From Pleionea sp. CnH1-48 (GTDB taxonomy: Bacteria > Pseudomonadota > Gammaproteobacteria > Enterobacterales > Kangiellaceae), in the NCBI RefSeq assembly GCF_024124665.1, contig NZ_JAMXSB010000012.1, positions 62,001-126,000 on the forward strand: a stretch of 64,000 nucleotides of DNA. Direction: 5' to 3'. Position 1 is the first letter of the stretch, and each line of letters begins with the position of its first letter. Below, piece by piece: positions 10,075 through 18,584 of this stretch. The notes under the pieces are model-generated. The model was given only the letters and a program-made list of their open reading frames with translations, did no database searches and had not been told where the DNA came from. The position numbers and the translations under genes were made by a program.

Positions 10075-11544
10075 CTACAAAATATCTTTTTCGAATTGTT
10101 TTAAAACGCGGTACGCTTTATCTTCAACTTGTGATAATTCAGAATTTTCGACAGCTATCACAACCACAAAACTATTATTCTCTGTTGCTGTTAATTGTTG
10201 ATACAAATCCGTCGTCATAGCATTTAATCGACCTACGACTTGTTTGCCTCTTAAATACTGAACGGTTAACAGCCACACCGTCTGCTCTCTGTTATTTTGA
10301 ACTCGAGTCCAGACACCATAAGGAGAAGAACGTCGCTCTAATTCACGCCACTCTTCTTTATCAAACTCACTATTGATCGATGAGAATATCTCGGCTTGAT
10401 TCAATCCAGCATACTGATAGACATCAATCGCCCAAGGTTTGTACTCTATCGACTTACCAAACGAAATCTCTTTTCTCGCACCAGTATACTTACCCTTTAG
10501 CAGACTAGTCTGTGGTTGCCACCCCTCTTGATTTAACTGCTCCCAATTAACATCAACCAAAGGCGCATTCATTTTGGAATGAATAGGAACCACCGCTGCG
10601 ACGATCAAAAATCCAATAACAACCGTACCTATGACAAAGCTCGACGAGCCTTTTCCGGCACTTAAACTTGTTGTCTCGCTTTGTTCCCCATCATCAGAAT
10701 CCTTATTAGGCTTCTCGGCGAAGGTTCGGCCAATAGCAAATAACAGAAAGAGCACCACGCCAAACCAGATCCAACCATAGATGATATGGTCAACACCCGT
10801 TGCGTATTTATGATCCGATAGGTGAGCGATCATGATGATGCCGTAAGCACGAATCCCATTAGCAATAACAGGAACGATCAAAGACAAAACAACGAACAGA
10901 GCACGACGATAAACCGATTGATATTGATAGTAGGCATAAAGAACGCCCAGAGTGAAAGAAGCAATCAGATAGTTGATACCGCTACAAGCTTCCGCAACAA
11001 AGAAGTTGCCTGTTGGAATAGAAATATAACGACTGTCCAGAAAGACAGGAATGCCCGTTAGTTTTAACATTTCTACAGAAAAAACAGCGGTGATGTCTCG
11101 TAATGCAGGAACAAGCTCTGAGCCAAAAGGCACGGCAAAGAACAAGAAGAATAGTGGAAACCATATCTTCCTTGATAACTGCATACCAAAGCATGCAATG
11201 ACCAACGACTGTATCATTAGAACAAGGGCACCTTGTTCAAATAGTTTCACATCGACTAAATTAGCGCACAACCAGATAAAAGCAGCAGCAATAAACAGCA
11301 AGCCACCACGCAGGTCAAGACCTACAGGAATACCAACGAGCGACTCTCGCTCAGAATAAATCAAGTAGGCAGAAATAGGGAAAATCAAAAAACAATGATT
11401 ATAAGTATCTGAATTCATCCAGATGGTAAACATATCCATCAAGGTTGAATAGCTACCGATCAAAAGCAAAGCAGAGCATAACGCAAAGATGCTTGTTGCT
11501 TGTTTCATCCCATAGTTTTCTTTAAGCATTAATGTCGCCGACAT
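10075..11544 (-). CDS. xrtA: Exosortase A fused to an EpsI domain
   Basis: 489 residues. The first ~275 form the multi-spanning exosortase domain with the catalytic set Cys187 (AEACSGINYL), Arg232 (NGIRAYG) and His253 (VDHIIYGW). A linker and one further hydrophobic segment near residue 300 lead to an EpsI-type periplasmic domain (residues ~325–489), a family often encoded next to or fused with exosortases. Exosortase A recognises C-terminal PEP-CTERM tails, cuts them and is thought to pass the proteins to the cell surface or matrix. No PEP-CTERM protein is visible in this window, so its substrates lie elsewhere. The gene sits centrally in the EPS operon. Confidence 0.93.
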   Translation of the reverse strand: MSATLMLKENYGMKQATSIFALCSALLLIGSYSTLMDMFTIWMNSDTYNHCFLIFPISAYLIYSERESLVGIPVGLDLRGGLLFIAAAFIWLCANLVDVKLFEQGALVLMIQSLVIACFGMQLSRKIWFPLFFLFFAVPFGSELVPALRDITAVFSVEMLKLTGIPVFLDSRYISIPTGNFFVAEACSGINYLIASFTLGVLYAYYQYQSVYRRALFVVLSLIVPVIANGIRAYGIIMIAHLSDHKYATGVDHIIYGWIWFGVVLFLLFAIGRTFAEKPNKDSDDGEQSETTSLSAGKGSSSFVIGTVVIGFLIVAAVVPIHSKMNAPLVDVNWEQLNQEGWQPQTSLLKGKYTGARKEISFGKSIEYKPWAIDVYQYAGLNQAEIFSSINSEFDKEEWRELERRSSPYGVWTRVQNNREQTVWLLTVQYLRGKQVVGRLNAMTTDLYQQLTATENNSFVVVIAVENSELSQVEDKAYRVLKQFEKDIL

Positions 11545-11551
11545 GGAAGTC

Positions 11552-12580
11552 TTATCCTAAGTTGCGAGAAATAACCGGGCCAATTCTCCGCGCGATAGGT
11601 AGAGGCAGGCGCTTCCAGGCTTCGATGAATATGCGATACTTTGGATTAAGGGGATTAACCTCAGGGATCTGATCCGCCTTATTTAAGAAATACTGGTAGT
11701 GCAGAGGCTTAGGTTCAAAGCCCCAGTTTTTCTTAAAGAAGTAAGCACCCGTATCGACTTTACTGCGGCCATAATCAAAAAACTTCATACCTTTTTCGAC
11801 AGCATGCTGCATCAAAGACCAGTACATAAAGTCATTTCCGGCCAAGGCTCTGGCTTTGCTGGTTCCACCACCATAAAAAGGCAGAACCGTGTCTTTATAG
11901 TAAAAGTTCATCACCGATGTGACTATCTCACCTTCGTGAGTCGTTGTAAGAACATCACACATGTCGCCAAAGGTTTCTTTTAATGCACGAAAATATTTGC
12001 GAGAAAATACTGGCGTACCTAGGTTTCGAACACTGGTTTCATAAGCCAGAAAGAAGTTATCTAAGGTATCATCAATTTGATATTCAAGTTCGAATTTGAT
12101 GGCTTTTCTTACCATAGCTCGCTGCTTGCGAGGGATGGCTTTCATGTTTTCGTCGTGATCAGAACTCAGCTCTTTAATAAAGGTGCAATAAAGCTCTTTG
12201 GTAGGCCAATCACCTTCTACCGATACAGGTTCTAAGTTGCGTAACTCTAAAGAGTCGGCATTATTTTCAACAGTGAGCTTTTTAGCGTACTCTAAAATTT
12301 CCAGCTCAACATTCTGGTCATTAGCAATAACTCCACCATAGACACAAAATGGATTAGAAACCATATTGCTACCAAACAGAATGCTTTTAACATGAGTCAA
12401 AGGCAACACGCCGGTTATGGTGCCTGAGTCATCTTCGGCAATTAAATAATAGGTTTTGTGCTTAATGGCTTTATCAATGACTTCCTTCCACTCAAAACGA
12501 TGGAAGAAAGTACCAGCTGGATGGTTATCGACAAACTCGTTCCAGCGCGCCTTGTCGGAATCGCTTGCGATTCGGATCAT
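11552..12580 (-). CDS. FemAB-family XrtA-associated protein
   Basis: 342 residues from the ATG at 12580, chosen because it overlaps the upstream stop in an ATGA junction and has GGAG ten bases upstream; a longer frame to 12619 would run deep into the deacetylase gene. The protein begins MIRIASDSDKARWNEFV and has the double GNAT-like fold pattern of FemAB proteins (HRFEWKEVI, FYGGGTSKARA, FDYGRSK), matching the XrtA/PEP-CTERM-associated family (TIGR03019). FemAB enzymes use aminoacyl-tRNA to form peptide bonds, but the substrate of this branch is not established. It may add an amino acid to the polysaccharide or to the cell wall. Confidence 0.88.
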   Translation of the reverse strand: MIRIASDSDKARWNEFVDNHPAGTFFHRFEWKEVIDKAIKHKTYYLIAEDDSGTITGVLPLTHVKSILFGSNMVSNPFCVYGGVIANDQNVELEILEYAKKLTVENNADSLELRNLEPVSVEGDWPTKELYCTFIKELSSDHDENMKAIPRKQRAMVRKAIKFELEYQIDDTLDNFFLAYETSVRNLGTPVFSRKYFRALKETFGDMCDVLTTTHEGEIVTSVMNFYYKDTVLPFYGGGTSKARALAGNDFMYWSLMQHAVEKGMKFFDYGRSKVDTGAYFFKKNWGFEPKPLHYQYFLNKADQIPEVNPLNPKYRIFIEAWKRLPLPIARRIGPVISRNLG

Positions 12581-13428
12581 GCCTGATTCTCCAAGAAAAT
12601 TGTGTCCATTCTTCCCCAATTAAACTCACTGGTTAATCGGTCAAGACGATGATAGGTTTTATCCAAGTTTAAGTAGTGTCTAAATCGACTTTTTGCCGAT
12701 AAGCCTTCTGGTCTTGGCTGTTCAGGATCCACTTCCCAAGGATGGAAATAAAACAGAGCAGAATTATTTTCACCTTGATTAAAGCGTTTTAGTAAACTGC
12801 GATAAAGCATGTAAGGGAACAAACGAAAGTATCCACCACCACCGATCGGTAGGTTCTTGCCCATCAAAGGAAAGGTTGTAATAGGAATTTCAACTAACTC
12901 TGGGGCGTTATCTGGGCGATAAGCGAATCTCGGCGCATCAGGAATGCCATAAAGATCATGCTTAACAGGATAGACCGATGAACTGTATTGATAGCCTGAC
13001 TCTTGCAAGACTTCGTGTGCCCATAGGTTGGCTTTAGAAATCGAATAACTCGGCGCTCTGTAGCCTCGTACGGCTTGTCCACCAAGATCTTCCAGCAGTG
13101 CTTTGCTGTCTTTAATATCTTGGCCAAATTCTTCAGGAGTCATCTCAGTGACACGTTGATGAAACATACCATGAGAAGCAAGCTCATGGCCTTCATCAAC
13201 AATGCGTTTTATGACCCCTGGATTCTGCTGTGCCACGATGCCTAAGGTAAAGAAAGTTGCCTTGATATTTTTCTCGGCAAATAGATCGAGTACTTTATGA
13301 GTATTTTGTTCAACTCGAGGTTGAAACTCACCCCATTTTTCTCGCGGAGCAATGGGTTCGAACGCAGACACCTGAAAATAGTCTTCTACGTCAACCGTCA
13401 TTGCATTGGTAATGGTTTTAGCATTCAT
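12577..13428 (-). CDS. XrtA-system polysaccharide deacetylase
   Basis: 283 residues, a NodB-type carbohydrate esterase 4 domain. TVDVEDYFQV (residues 11–20) holds the first metal-site acids, ATFFTLGIVA is the conserved core strand and SHGMFH (85–90) gives His86 and His90 as zinc ligands. YRAPSYS near residue 120 is the next CE4 motif. A C-terminal extension with FYFHPWEVDPEQ fits the DUF3473/TIGR03006 XrtA-linked subgroup. It has no clear signal peptide, as is usual in this subgroup. The expected reaction is removal of N-acetyl groups from the polysaccharide or its precursor. It ends in an ATGA overlap with the FemAB gene. Confidence 0.9.
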   Translation of the reverse strand: MNAKTITNAMTVDVEDYFQVSAFEPIAPREKWGEFQPRVEQNTHKVLDLFAEKNIKATFFTLGIVAQQNPGVIKRIVDEGHELASHGMFHQRVTEMTPEEFGQDIKDSKALLEDLGGQAVRGYRAPSYSISKANLWAHEVLQESGYQYSSSVYPVKHDLYGIPDAPRFAYRPDNAPELVEIPITTFPLMGKNLPIGGGGYFRLFPYMLYRSLLKRFNQGENNSALFYFHPWEVDPEQPRPEGLSAKSRFRHYLNLDKTYHRLDRLTSEFNWGRMDTIFLENQA

Positions 13429-13430
13429 CT

Positions 13431-14957
13431 CTAAAAGGTTCTATTAAAACTTAATTCAACTCGTGTTTCATCGAACTGAAGATCGTTCAAAGAAACGGTT
13501 TGGTTGAGCCTGGATGCTTCCAGCTCAACAGATGTTTTGATTCCTGGTGTATAGCGCCAGCTAAATAATATTTGATCGAGTTTGGAGTCTTGCGAAGTGA
13601 AAGGAAACTCAGTATTTTCAGCCAAGACCTGCATTTGATAAATACTTCTTCTTCCCGCCAAATAAGCTATCGTTACTTTTCCACCGGATAAGTTTTGATA
13701 AACAAAATCTTCTCCAACGGGTATGCGCTCGCCTTTTTGCAACTCTACTCCAAACTGAAAACGATTCGTCTGATACGACCAATAAGCTTCGCTTCGTTCA
13801 AGGATAAAGTCTGTAAAAGTAAGCCGATCCGATACAATCGGAATAAAATCATCAGGATCGGGTAACCCAGTACCAATAAGATTATTTTGCAATGGCAGCT
13901 GAAGAATCGACTCAGAAGATTGATTCTCTAAGTTGCGGCGCTTGAGTAATCGAAACTCGCTACGTTTACCAAGTGTTCGCCACTCAATATCAAACTGGGA
14001 GCCCTGCAACTGCCCTAAATCGCTTTTGGTATAGGTTGCTGTAATGCTGCTGCGCTTTTGTACAAAATAACGCAGGGATGCTTCAGAAAATCGATCACCG
14101 TAGACCGCTTCAAAAGAAAACTTAGAACGCCCGGTAAAACGAATACCGCTTGAATAGTAGGTGCCGTTGCGCTCTTCATCGACGGCACTGATGTCATCAT
14201 TGATGTGTCCACCGCGAGCAACAAAATCCCAGCCGCGAGAAATTGGCACATAAAAGCTGGCATCGTGGGATTCGTATCGTTTGTCTTCTTGATCCGTATA
14301 CTTTTGCTTTGTTTCTGTAACGCTGGAGCTAATGTACCACTGGTTACGACGCGTACTACCATTAGACAATCTCAGCTGTGCCGATCCGACATCGCTATCA
14401 TTAAACGCCGTTTCTGAACTCAATGTTTGAATTTGATGATCGTAATCAATCTTGCTAAACGAGAGATTTAGGTTAACAGCTAGTAGCGCACCAAACTTTT
14501 TATCCAAGTTCAAAAAAGCGGTGTCAGATTGAAAGTCGGCTCGATTCTCAGAGATGTTTATATTGCTTAACGCTTTAGGCCGCAAAAAGCTGGAATAGAC
14601 CTGATCGCGAGTCGAGCGAAAACCGAACTCTGCTGCTTTTGCTTTAGAGTGAATCGACGAGCTAAAGTTATATTGCTCATACTGCTCATCTTCAACGGGA
14701 TAATTGCGATAATTAATATTCTCAATATTAAAATCCAGTCGTGACGACCAGTTAGGTGCTTGCTTATTCCAGTCCAGTTGAACTTCAGTGACATCAACAA
14801 TGGCACTAATGGGATTTTCTTCATCCAATAGTAAGTTATCAGTATGTACACGCGAAACCGTTATCGCTGGAGTAAAATAATCTTCGGCGATGCTGGTTTG
14901 GTGTAAACAGGAGAGAATAAATGCAGTGCAATAAAGCCGATGCCTAGTCCGATTCAT
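13431..14957 (-). CDS. XrtA-associated outer-membrane beta-barrel protein (TIGR03016-type)
   Basis: About 508 residues from the ATG at 14957, where a short signal peptide (MNRTRHRLYCTAFILSC, cut after SIA) begins. Two further in-frame ATGs at 14963 and 14969 are equally possible, and the open frame runs to 15029 inside the kinase gene. The mature chain alternates polar and hydrophobic residues, is rich in Tyr/Phe/Arg and ends ELSFNRTF, the terminal Phe strand of outer-membrane barrels. Family and place match the PEP-CTERM system-associated outer-membrane protein. It may form part of the export pore or anchor the glycan at the surface. It overlaps the kinase gene by 14 nt. Confidence 0.82.
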   Translation of the reverse strand: MNRTRHRLYCTAFILSCLHQTSIAEDYFTPAITVSRVHTDNLLLDEENPISAIVDVTEVQLDWNKQAPNWSSRLDFNIENINYRNYPVEDEQYEQYNFSSSIHSKAKAAEFGFRSTRDQVYSSFLRPKALSNINISENRADFQSDTAFLNLDKKFGALLAVNLNLSFSKIDYDHQIQTLSSETAFNDSDVGSAQLRLSNGSTRRNQWYISSSVTETKQKYTDQEDKRYESHDASFYVPISRGWDFVARGGHINDDISAVDEERNGTYYSSGIRFTGRSKFSFEAVYGDRFSEASLRYFVQKRSSITATYTKSDLGQLQGSQFDIEWRTLGKRSEFRLLKRRNLENQSSESILQLPLQNNLIGTGLPDPDDFIPIVSDRLTFTDFILERSEAYWSYQTNRFQFGVELQKGERIPVGEDFVYQNLSGGKVTIAYLAGRRSIYQMQVLAENTEFPFTSQDSKLDQILFSWRYTPGIKTSVELEASRLNQTVSLNDLQFDETRVELSFNRTF

Positions 14958-16152
14958 ATCCATAGCCATAGTAGTGACTGTCCATTTGTCGCTGACTTTT
15001 ATTGAGTACCAAGCCAATGGCGATTTCATCTTTCAAATTCAGTCGTTCAATTGACTGTTCTAATTCTTCACGCTTGGTATTATCAGCTTCTACCACTATG
15101 ACAATTTGCCCCACATGAGTCGACAAAATGCCAGCTTCAGTTGTTGTTAACAACGGCGGTGAATCAAGTATGATGATTCGATCAGAGTAGCGTTTAGAAA
15201 GCTCATGCATGAGCTGCTCCATTTTACCACTCGCCAATAACTCGTTGGATAGATGATGAGGCTTACCAGAAGTGATCATACGTAATGTAGGAAAATCCGT
15301 TCTAACAATCACTTCGTTCAAGGTCGCTTTATCAGTAAGGTAGTCTGTCAATCCTTTGGTTTCAGGATCCAGACCAAAAAAGCGAGCCACAGAAGGACGG
15401 ATAACATCACAGTCGACCAACAAAACGGTTTTATCACGCTCGGCGGCAATACTCATTGCCAAGTTAATCGCAGTAAAGGTTTTACCTTCATTCGGGTTAC
15501 TGCTTGTCACCATAACCAAGTTGCCATGGTCAGATTTAAGATTGCCTTTTCCTGCCGCATTCAATAACAAGGGGCGTTTGATAAGACGATATTCTTCTTT
15601 AATTTTGCTACGAGAATCATCAGGAACCACCATACTCATGGCATGTAGATAATCCATATCCAAGGTCATCTTGATGATGCCATCATCGTCTTCGACCATA
15701 TTACTACGGGGACCATTTTCTTTCAGTTCCGCAGCATCCGGCTGTTTATCTTCCGGTGTTTTTGCTTCTTCCGCTTCAGTTGAAGTTGGCTCGCTCACAG
15801 GTGCTTGCGGCACTTTTGCAACGGGAGGTTTAGGATGGCTCGGCGCAGCTTCAGCCGTTATCTCAACTTCTTCTAACTGCTGTTCAAACTTATCAATAAC
15901 ACTGTCATGCACAGGATTGGTTTCTGGCATGGGGCTGGTTTCAGCTACCGATTTTTCAATAGAAGAGGTGGCTGGCGTTTCAACCTTTGGTTTTGTTTCA
16001 GCTTCTTTGGCAGGCTCAACAATTGGTGCAGGCTTTGCCGCAGACTCAACTTTGGGTTGATGAGCATCAGTGGACTCTTCCCTGGATGCTTCATCAGCCT
16101 TGGGATCTAGGTTTTTTTCTAACTTCTGTGCGGCTTTTTCGATCAAATCCAT
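14944..16152 (-). CDS. XrtA-associated tyrosine autokinase (BY-kinase)
   Basis: 402 residues. Residues 1–~165 are a low-complexity Pro/Ala/Glu-rich linker. The kinase domain has the Walker A loop SSNPNEGKT with Lys224, Walker A' LLVDCDVIRPS and Walker B IIILDSPPLL. The C-terminus ends in a tyrosine cluster (HYYGYGYESD) that BY-kinases phosphorylate on themselves. No transmembrane segment is present, so it should work with the adjacent Wzz-like protein, as CpsD does with CpsC. Cycles of phosphorylation are thought to control polymer length and export. It is 9 bp after the chain-length gene. Confidence 0.9.
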   Translation of the reverse strand: MDLIEKAAQKLEKNLDPKADEASREESTDAHQPKVESAAKPAPIVEPAKEAETKPKVETPATSSIEKSVAETSPMPETNPVHDSVIDKFEQQLEEVEITAEAAPSHPKPPVAKVPQAPVSEPTSTEAEEAKTPEDKQPDAAELKENGPRSNMVEDDDGIIKMTLDMDYLHAMSMVVPDDSRSKIKEEYRLIKRPLLLNAAGKGNLKSDHGNLVMVTSSNPNEGKTFTAINLAMSIAAERDKTVLLVDCDVIRPSVARFFGLDPETKGLTDYLTDKATLNEVIVRTDFPTLRMITSGKPHHLSNELLASGKMEQLMHELSKRYSDRIIILDSPPLLTTTEAGILSTHVGQIVIVVEADNTKREELEQSIERLNLKDEIAIGLVLNKSQRQMDSHYYGYGYESD

Positions 16153-16161
16153 GTTGGCATC

Positions 16162-17703
16162 CTAAATGAGCTGAATCTTAAGCACTTCTATCGCAACACA
16201 GCCGACATAAGCAGCAAGTAGCATAGCAAATACAACTAAAAACAAAATTCGTTTAAACCAGCGTTTGCGAATTTGTTCTTTACTAAGCACCATAGAAACA
16301 GTGCCAATCACAGGCAAACTGATTGCCGAATTAAGCGATTTAGAGTCATAGAAAGTGGTATTAACCTGAGACATAAGCAACGCAACGGCTAAACCAACGC
16401 CACATCCGGCAAAAAGAATCAGGGTATAGAATATAAGACGTTTAGGCCCAACAGGATCCGATGGTGTTTTAGGCGCATCATGGATCTTAAACTTCAATTT
16501 GTTCGATGACTGCTCTTTCTCTTTTTGAATACGAGCCTGCTCACGCTTGGTCACCATGCGATCGTGATGCTCTTTGATAATGCCGTACTCACGAGTCAGA
16601 TCGGCCAGCTTTTCTTCAACCAGTGGCAGTTCATGAAGCAATGCCTCAAGCTCTTGCTCTCGCTTACTGTAGTCACTCACTTTTACTTTTAATGACGACA
16701 CTCGAGCTTCAACTTCACCGATAGCTATACGAAGTTGTTGATAAACAGGATTTTCAAAAGAAGGATTCTTCTTGGTTTGAGCGCCCATAGAAGAAATCAT
16801 CGAAGCTTTCTGCTTTCTTAGAGACTCAATCAAGCGTTTGGCATTGAGTACATCAGGATGTTGCTCGGTATAACGTAACAACAAACTATCGAGTTGTGCA
16901 TTAATTTTTGCAATACGTTGGTCAATCTCTGGAACAGACACCTCACTCACATCAACATCAGAGGAGCCGTTTAATAATCTTTGCTCTTTTTCTAACTGTG
17001 ATTTTAACGTTTGCAGTTCGTTTTGGGATTGTTTCAGCTCCAGAGAAGCTTCTCTTACTTTAGATTTGGCTTCTTGCAAACGTTGATAATAATCTTTGCC
17101 CTGCTCAGGTAAGCGATCCAGATTATTCTGTTTAAACTCAGCCAAACGAGATTCAACATCTTGCAATTTAGCTCGATAGCGATCAATTTGATCGTCCAAG
17201 AATTTTTGCGCCTGATCCGAGTCTTTGCGCTTATCTCCCAGCGCTTTTTCTTGGAATAAATCCAACATCAACTGAACAATCTGACGCGCCAATACGGGGT
17301 CATTGTCCATGTAGCTAATAGTAAAAACGTTATCAAGACGCTGTTTCTTAAAGGAAATCTTACCTTTTACGGTTTTCACCAGAGCGTCCAGCTCAGATTC
17401 TGTTTTTACCTGAAGGTCAAGGTCAGCTTTTCGAATGATTTTTTCGATATTGGTGTTCGACAGCACTTCACCTTGCAACAACCTTAACTCTTCTGTTGAG
17501 TCTGTGGTTGCGCCGCCAATTACGTGCTCCAATACAGAGAAGGTGTCTACTTCAAATTTTGTCGATGCCTGAAACTGATCTGGCATTTTCATCACGAATG
17601 GCCATCCAGCCAAACATAAAACCCAGGCAATAAAGACTGCCTGCCATCGATAACGTGCGATACCTCGCACGTAGTGCATTATCTGATCAATTAAATCTTG
17701 CAT
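16162..17703 (-). CDS. XrtA-system chain-length determinant protein (Wzz/GNVR)
   Basis: 513 residues. A hydrophobic segment near residues 18–38 precedes a long periplasmic part that is mainly coiled coil (~150–390), and two hydrophobic stretches near the C-terminus (~420–442 and ~488–510) return it to the membrane. The Wzz domain and the GNVR region (the NPVYQQLRIAI segment) match the XrtA-linked chain-length family (TIGR03007). It should sit in the inner membrane, contact the export lipoprotein across the periplasm and set polymer length together with the kinase encoded next. Confidence 0.9.
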   Translation of the reverse strand: MQDLIDQIMHYVRGIARYRWQAVFIAWVLCLAGWPFVMKMPDQFQASTKFEVDTFSVLEHVIGGATTDSTEELRLLQGEVLSNTNIEKIIRKADLDLQVKTESELDALVKTVKGKISFKKQRLDNVFTISYMDNDPVLARQIVQLMLDLFQEKALGDKRKDSDQAQKFLDDQIDRYRAKLQDVESRLAEFKQNNLDRLPEQGKDYYQRLQEAKSKVREASLELKQSQNELQTLKSQLEKEQRLLNGSSDVDVSEVSVPEIDQRIAKINAQLDSLLLRYTEQHPDVLNAKRLIESLRKQKASMISSMGAQTKKNPSFENPVYQQLRIAIGEVEARVSSLKVKVSDYSKREQELEALLHELPLVEEKLADLTREYGIIKEHHDRMVTKREQARIQKEKEQSSNKLKFKIHDAPKTPSDPVGPKRLIFYTLILFAGCGVGLAVALLMSQVNTTFYDSKSLNSAISLPVIGTVSMVLSKEQIRKRWFKRILFLVVFAMLLAAYVGCVAIEVLKIQLI

Positions 17704-17737
17704 TGTTCATCTCTTACCTGAATCAGCTGATTCACTA

Positions 17738-18373
17738 TTAGAACCAAGCTTCAGGAATGATTAGTACATCCCCAGGCAACAATTCTACATTAGCGCGAAT
17801 ATCTCCACCGCGAACCAAATCATCTAAACGCACTTTGTATTCTCTAGGAACGCCATTAACAACTCGAAAGATACGCGCATCGTTGCCATCGGCAAACTCT
17901 GTTAAACCACCTACAGCGATCATGACATCCAGCAATGTCAAATGTTGACGATAAGCCAACACTCTCGGCTTAGCTGCTTCTCCCACTACTCGGATTTGCT
18001 CGGACAAGGGACCAGAAAAGCCGCGAACAGTAATAGTAACAATGGGATCTTTAATGTAAGTAGCAAGAACTTTTTCGATATTTCTCGCTAATTGAGAAGG
18101 AGTGATATTGCTGGCATTCAGATCTTCAACGAGAGGCGTGGTAATTTTACCATCAGGACGTACAACGACCTTGGCAGAGACTTCAGGATTGCGCCAAACG
18201 AACACATCAAGAGAGTCGCCAGGACCAATTAAGTATTCGTAAACATCCGGTGATGATGTAAAAGGTTGTTTTAAACGCGCTGACTCCAAATATGGGATAC
18301 CTGAGCACCCAGAAAGAAAAGCTAAAAAAGTCACTAAAAACAGAGCGTTACAAAACAGATTTTTTCTTAACAT
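17738..18373 (-). CDS. Polysaccharide export outer-membrane lipoprotein (Wza-like)
   Basis: 211 residues. The signal peptide ends in a lipobox, FLSGC, with Cys23 as the lipidated residue. A Poly_export domain follows (YLIGPGDSLDVFVWRNPEVS), then a SLBB domain (IRVVGEAAKPRVLAYRQHLT) and the C-terminal GDVLIIPEAWF. It is shorter than E. coli Wza, as is usual for XrtA-linked export proteins (TIGR03027-type). It should form the periplasmic/outer-membrane channel for the polymer. It is the first gene of the 16.6-kb operon, with AAGGA nine bases before the ATG and a sigma-54-like promoter about 40 bp upstream. Confidence 0.92.
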   Translation of the reverse strand: MLRKNLFCNALFLVTFLAFLSGCSGIPYLESARLKQPFTSSPDVYEYLIGPGDSLDVFVWRNPEVSAKVVVRPDGKITTPLVEDLNASNITPSQLARNIEKVLATYIKDPIVTITVRGFSGPLSEQIRVVGEAAKPRVLAYRQHLTLLDVMIAVGGLTEFADGNDARIFRVVNGVPREYKVRLDDLVRGGDIRANVELLPGDVLIIPEAWF

Positions 18374-18410
18374 ACGTCAATGTCCTTATCGAGCAGAAGC
18401 GCCGAAATTA

Positions 18411-18427
18411 AGCAGTTATTGTGCCGT
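18411..18427 (-). promoter_or_regulatory. Sigma-54-like -24/-12 promoter for the EPS operon
   Basis: Reading the minus strand, CGGCAC, five bases and CTGCT give GG and GC separated by exactly 10 nt, the invariant spacing of sigma-54 promoters (consensus TGGCAC-N5-TTGC). The predicted start near 18400 leaves a short leader before the AAGGA of the export gene. XrtA systems in other bacteria are reported to be under PrsK/PrsR and RpoN control, which fits. An alternative TTGACA lies just upstream but has no good -10 at 16–18 bp. Confidence 0.5.
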
Positions 18428-18584
18428 TTTTTTGTCAAAATAGCAACTCAGTACGAGGTGGTTTGAGATATCTTTAAGAATAATTTAAAACCCGGGTATT
18501 GCCAAAAGATAGTGGAAGTTCATAATTGAATTGATTATTCTTTTTGCTACTACTGCATTGCATCAATTTAATGGAGCATAGGCT

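Noticed and set aside
15356-16169. Several long plus-strand frames opposite the tyrosine kinase linker.
   Set aside because: They are mirror frames of the repetitive Pro/Ala/Glu-coding stretch and lack start signals.
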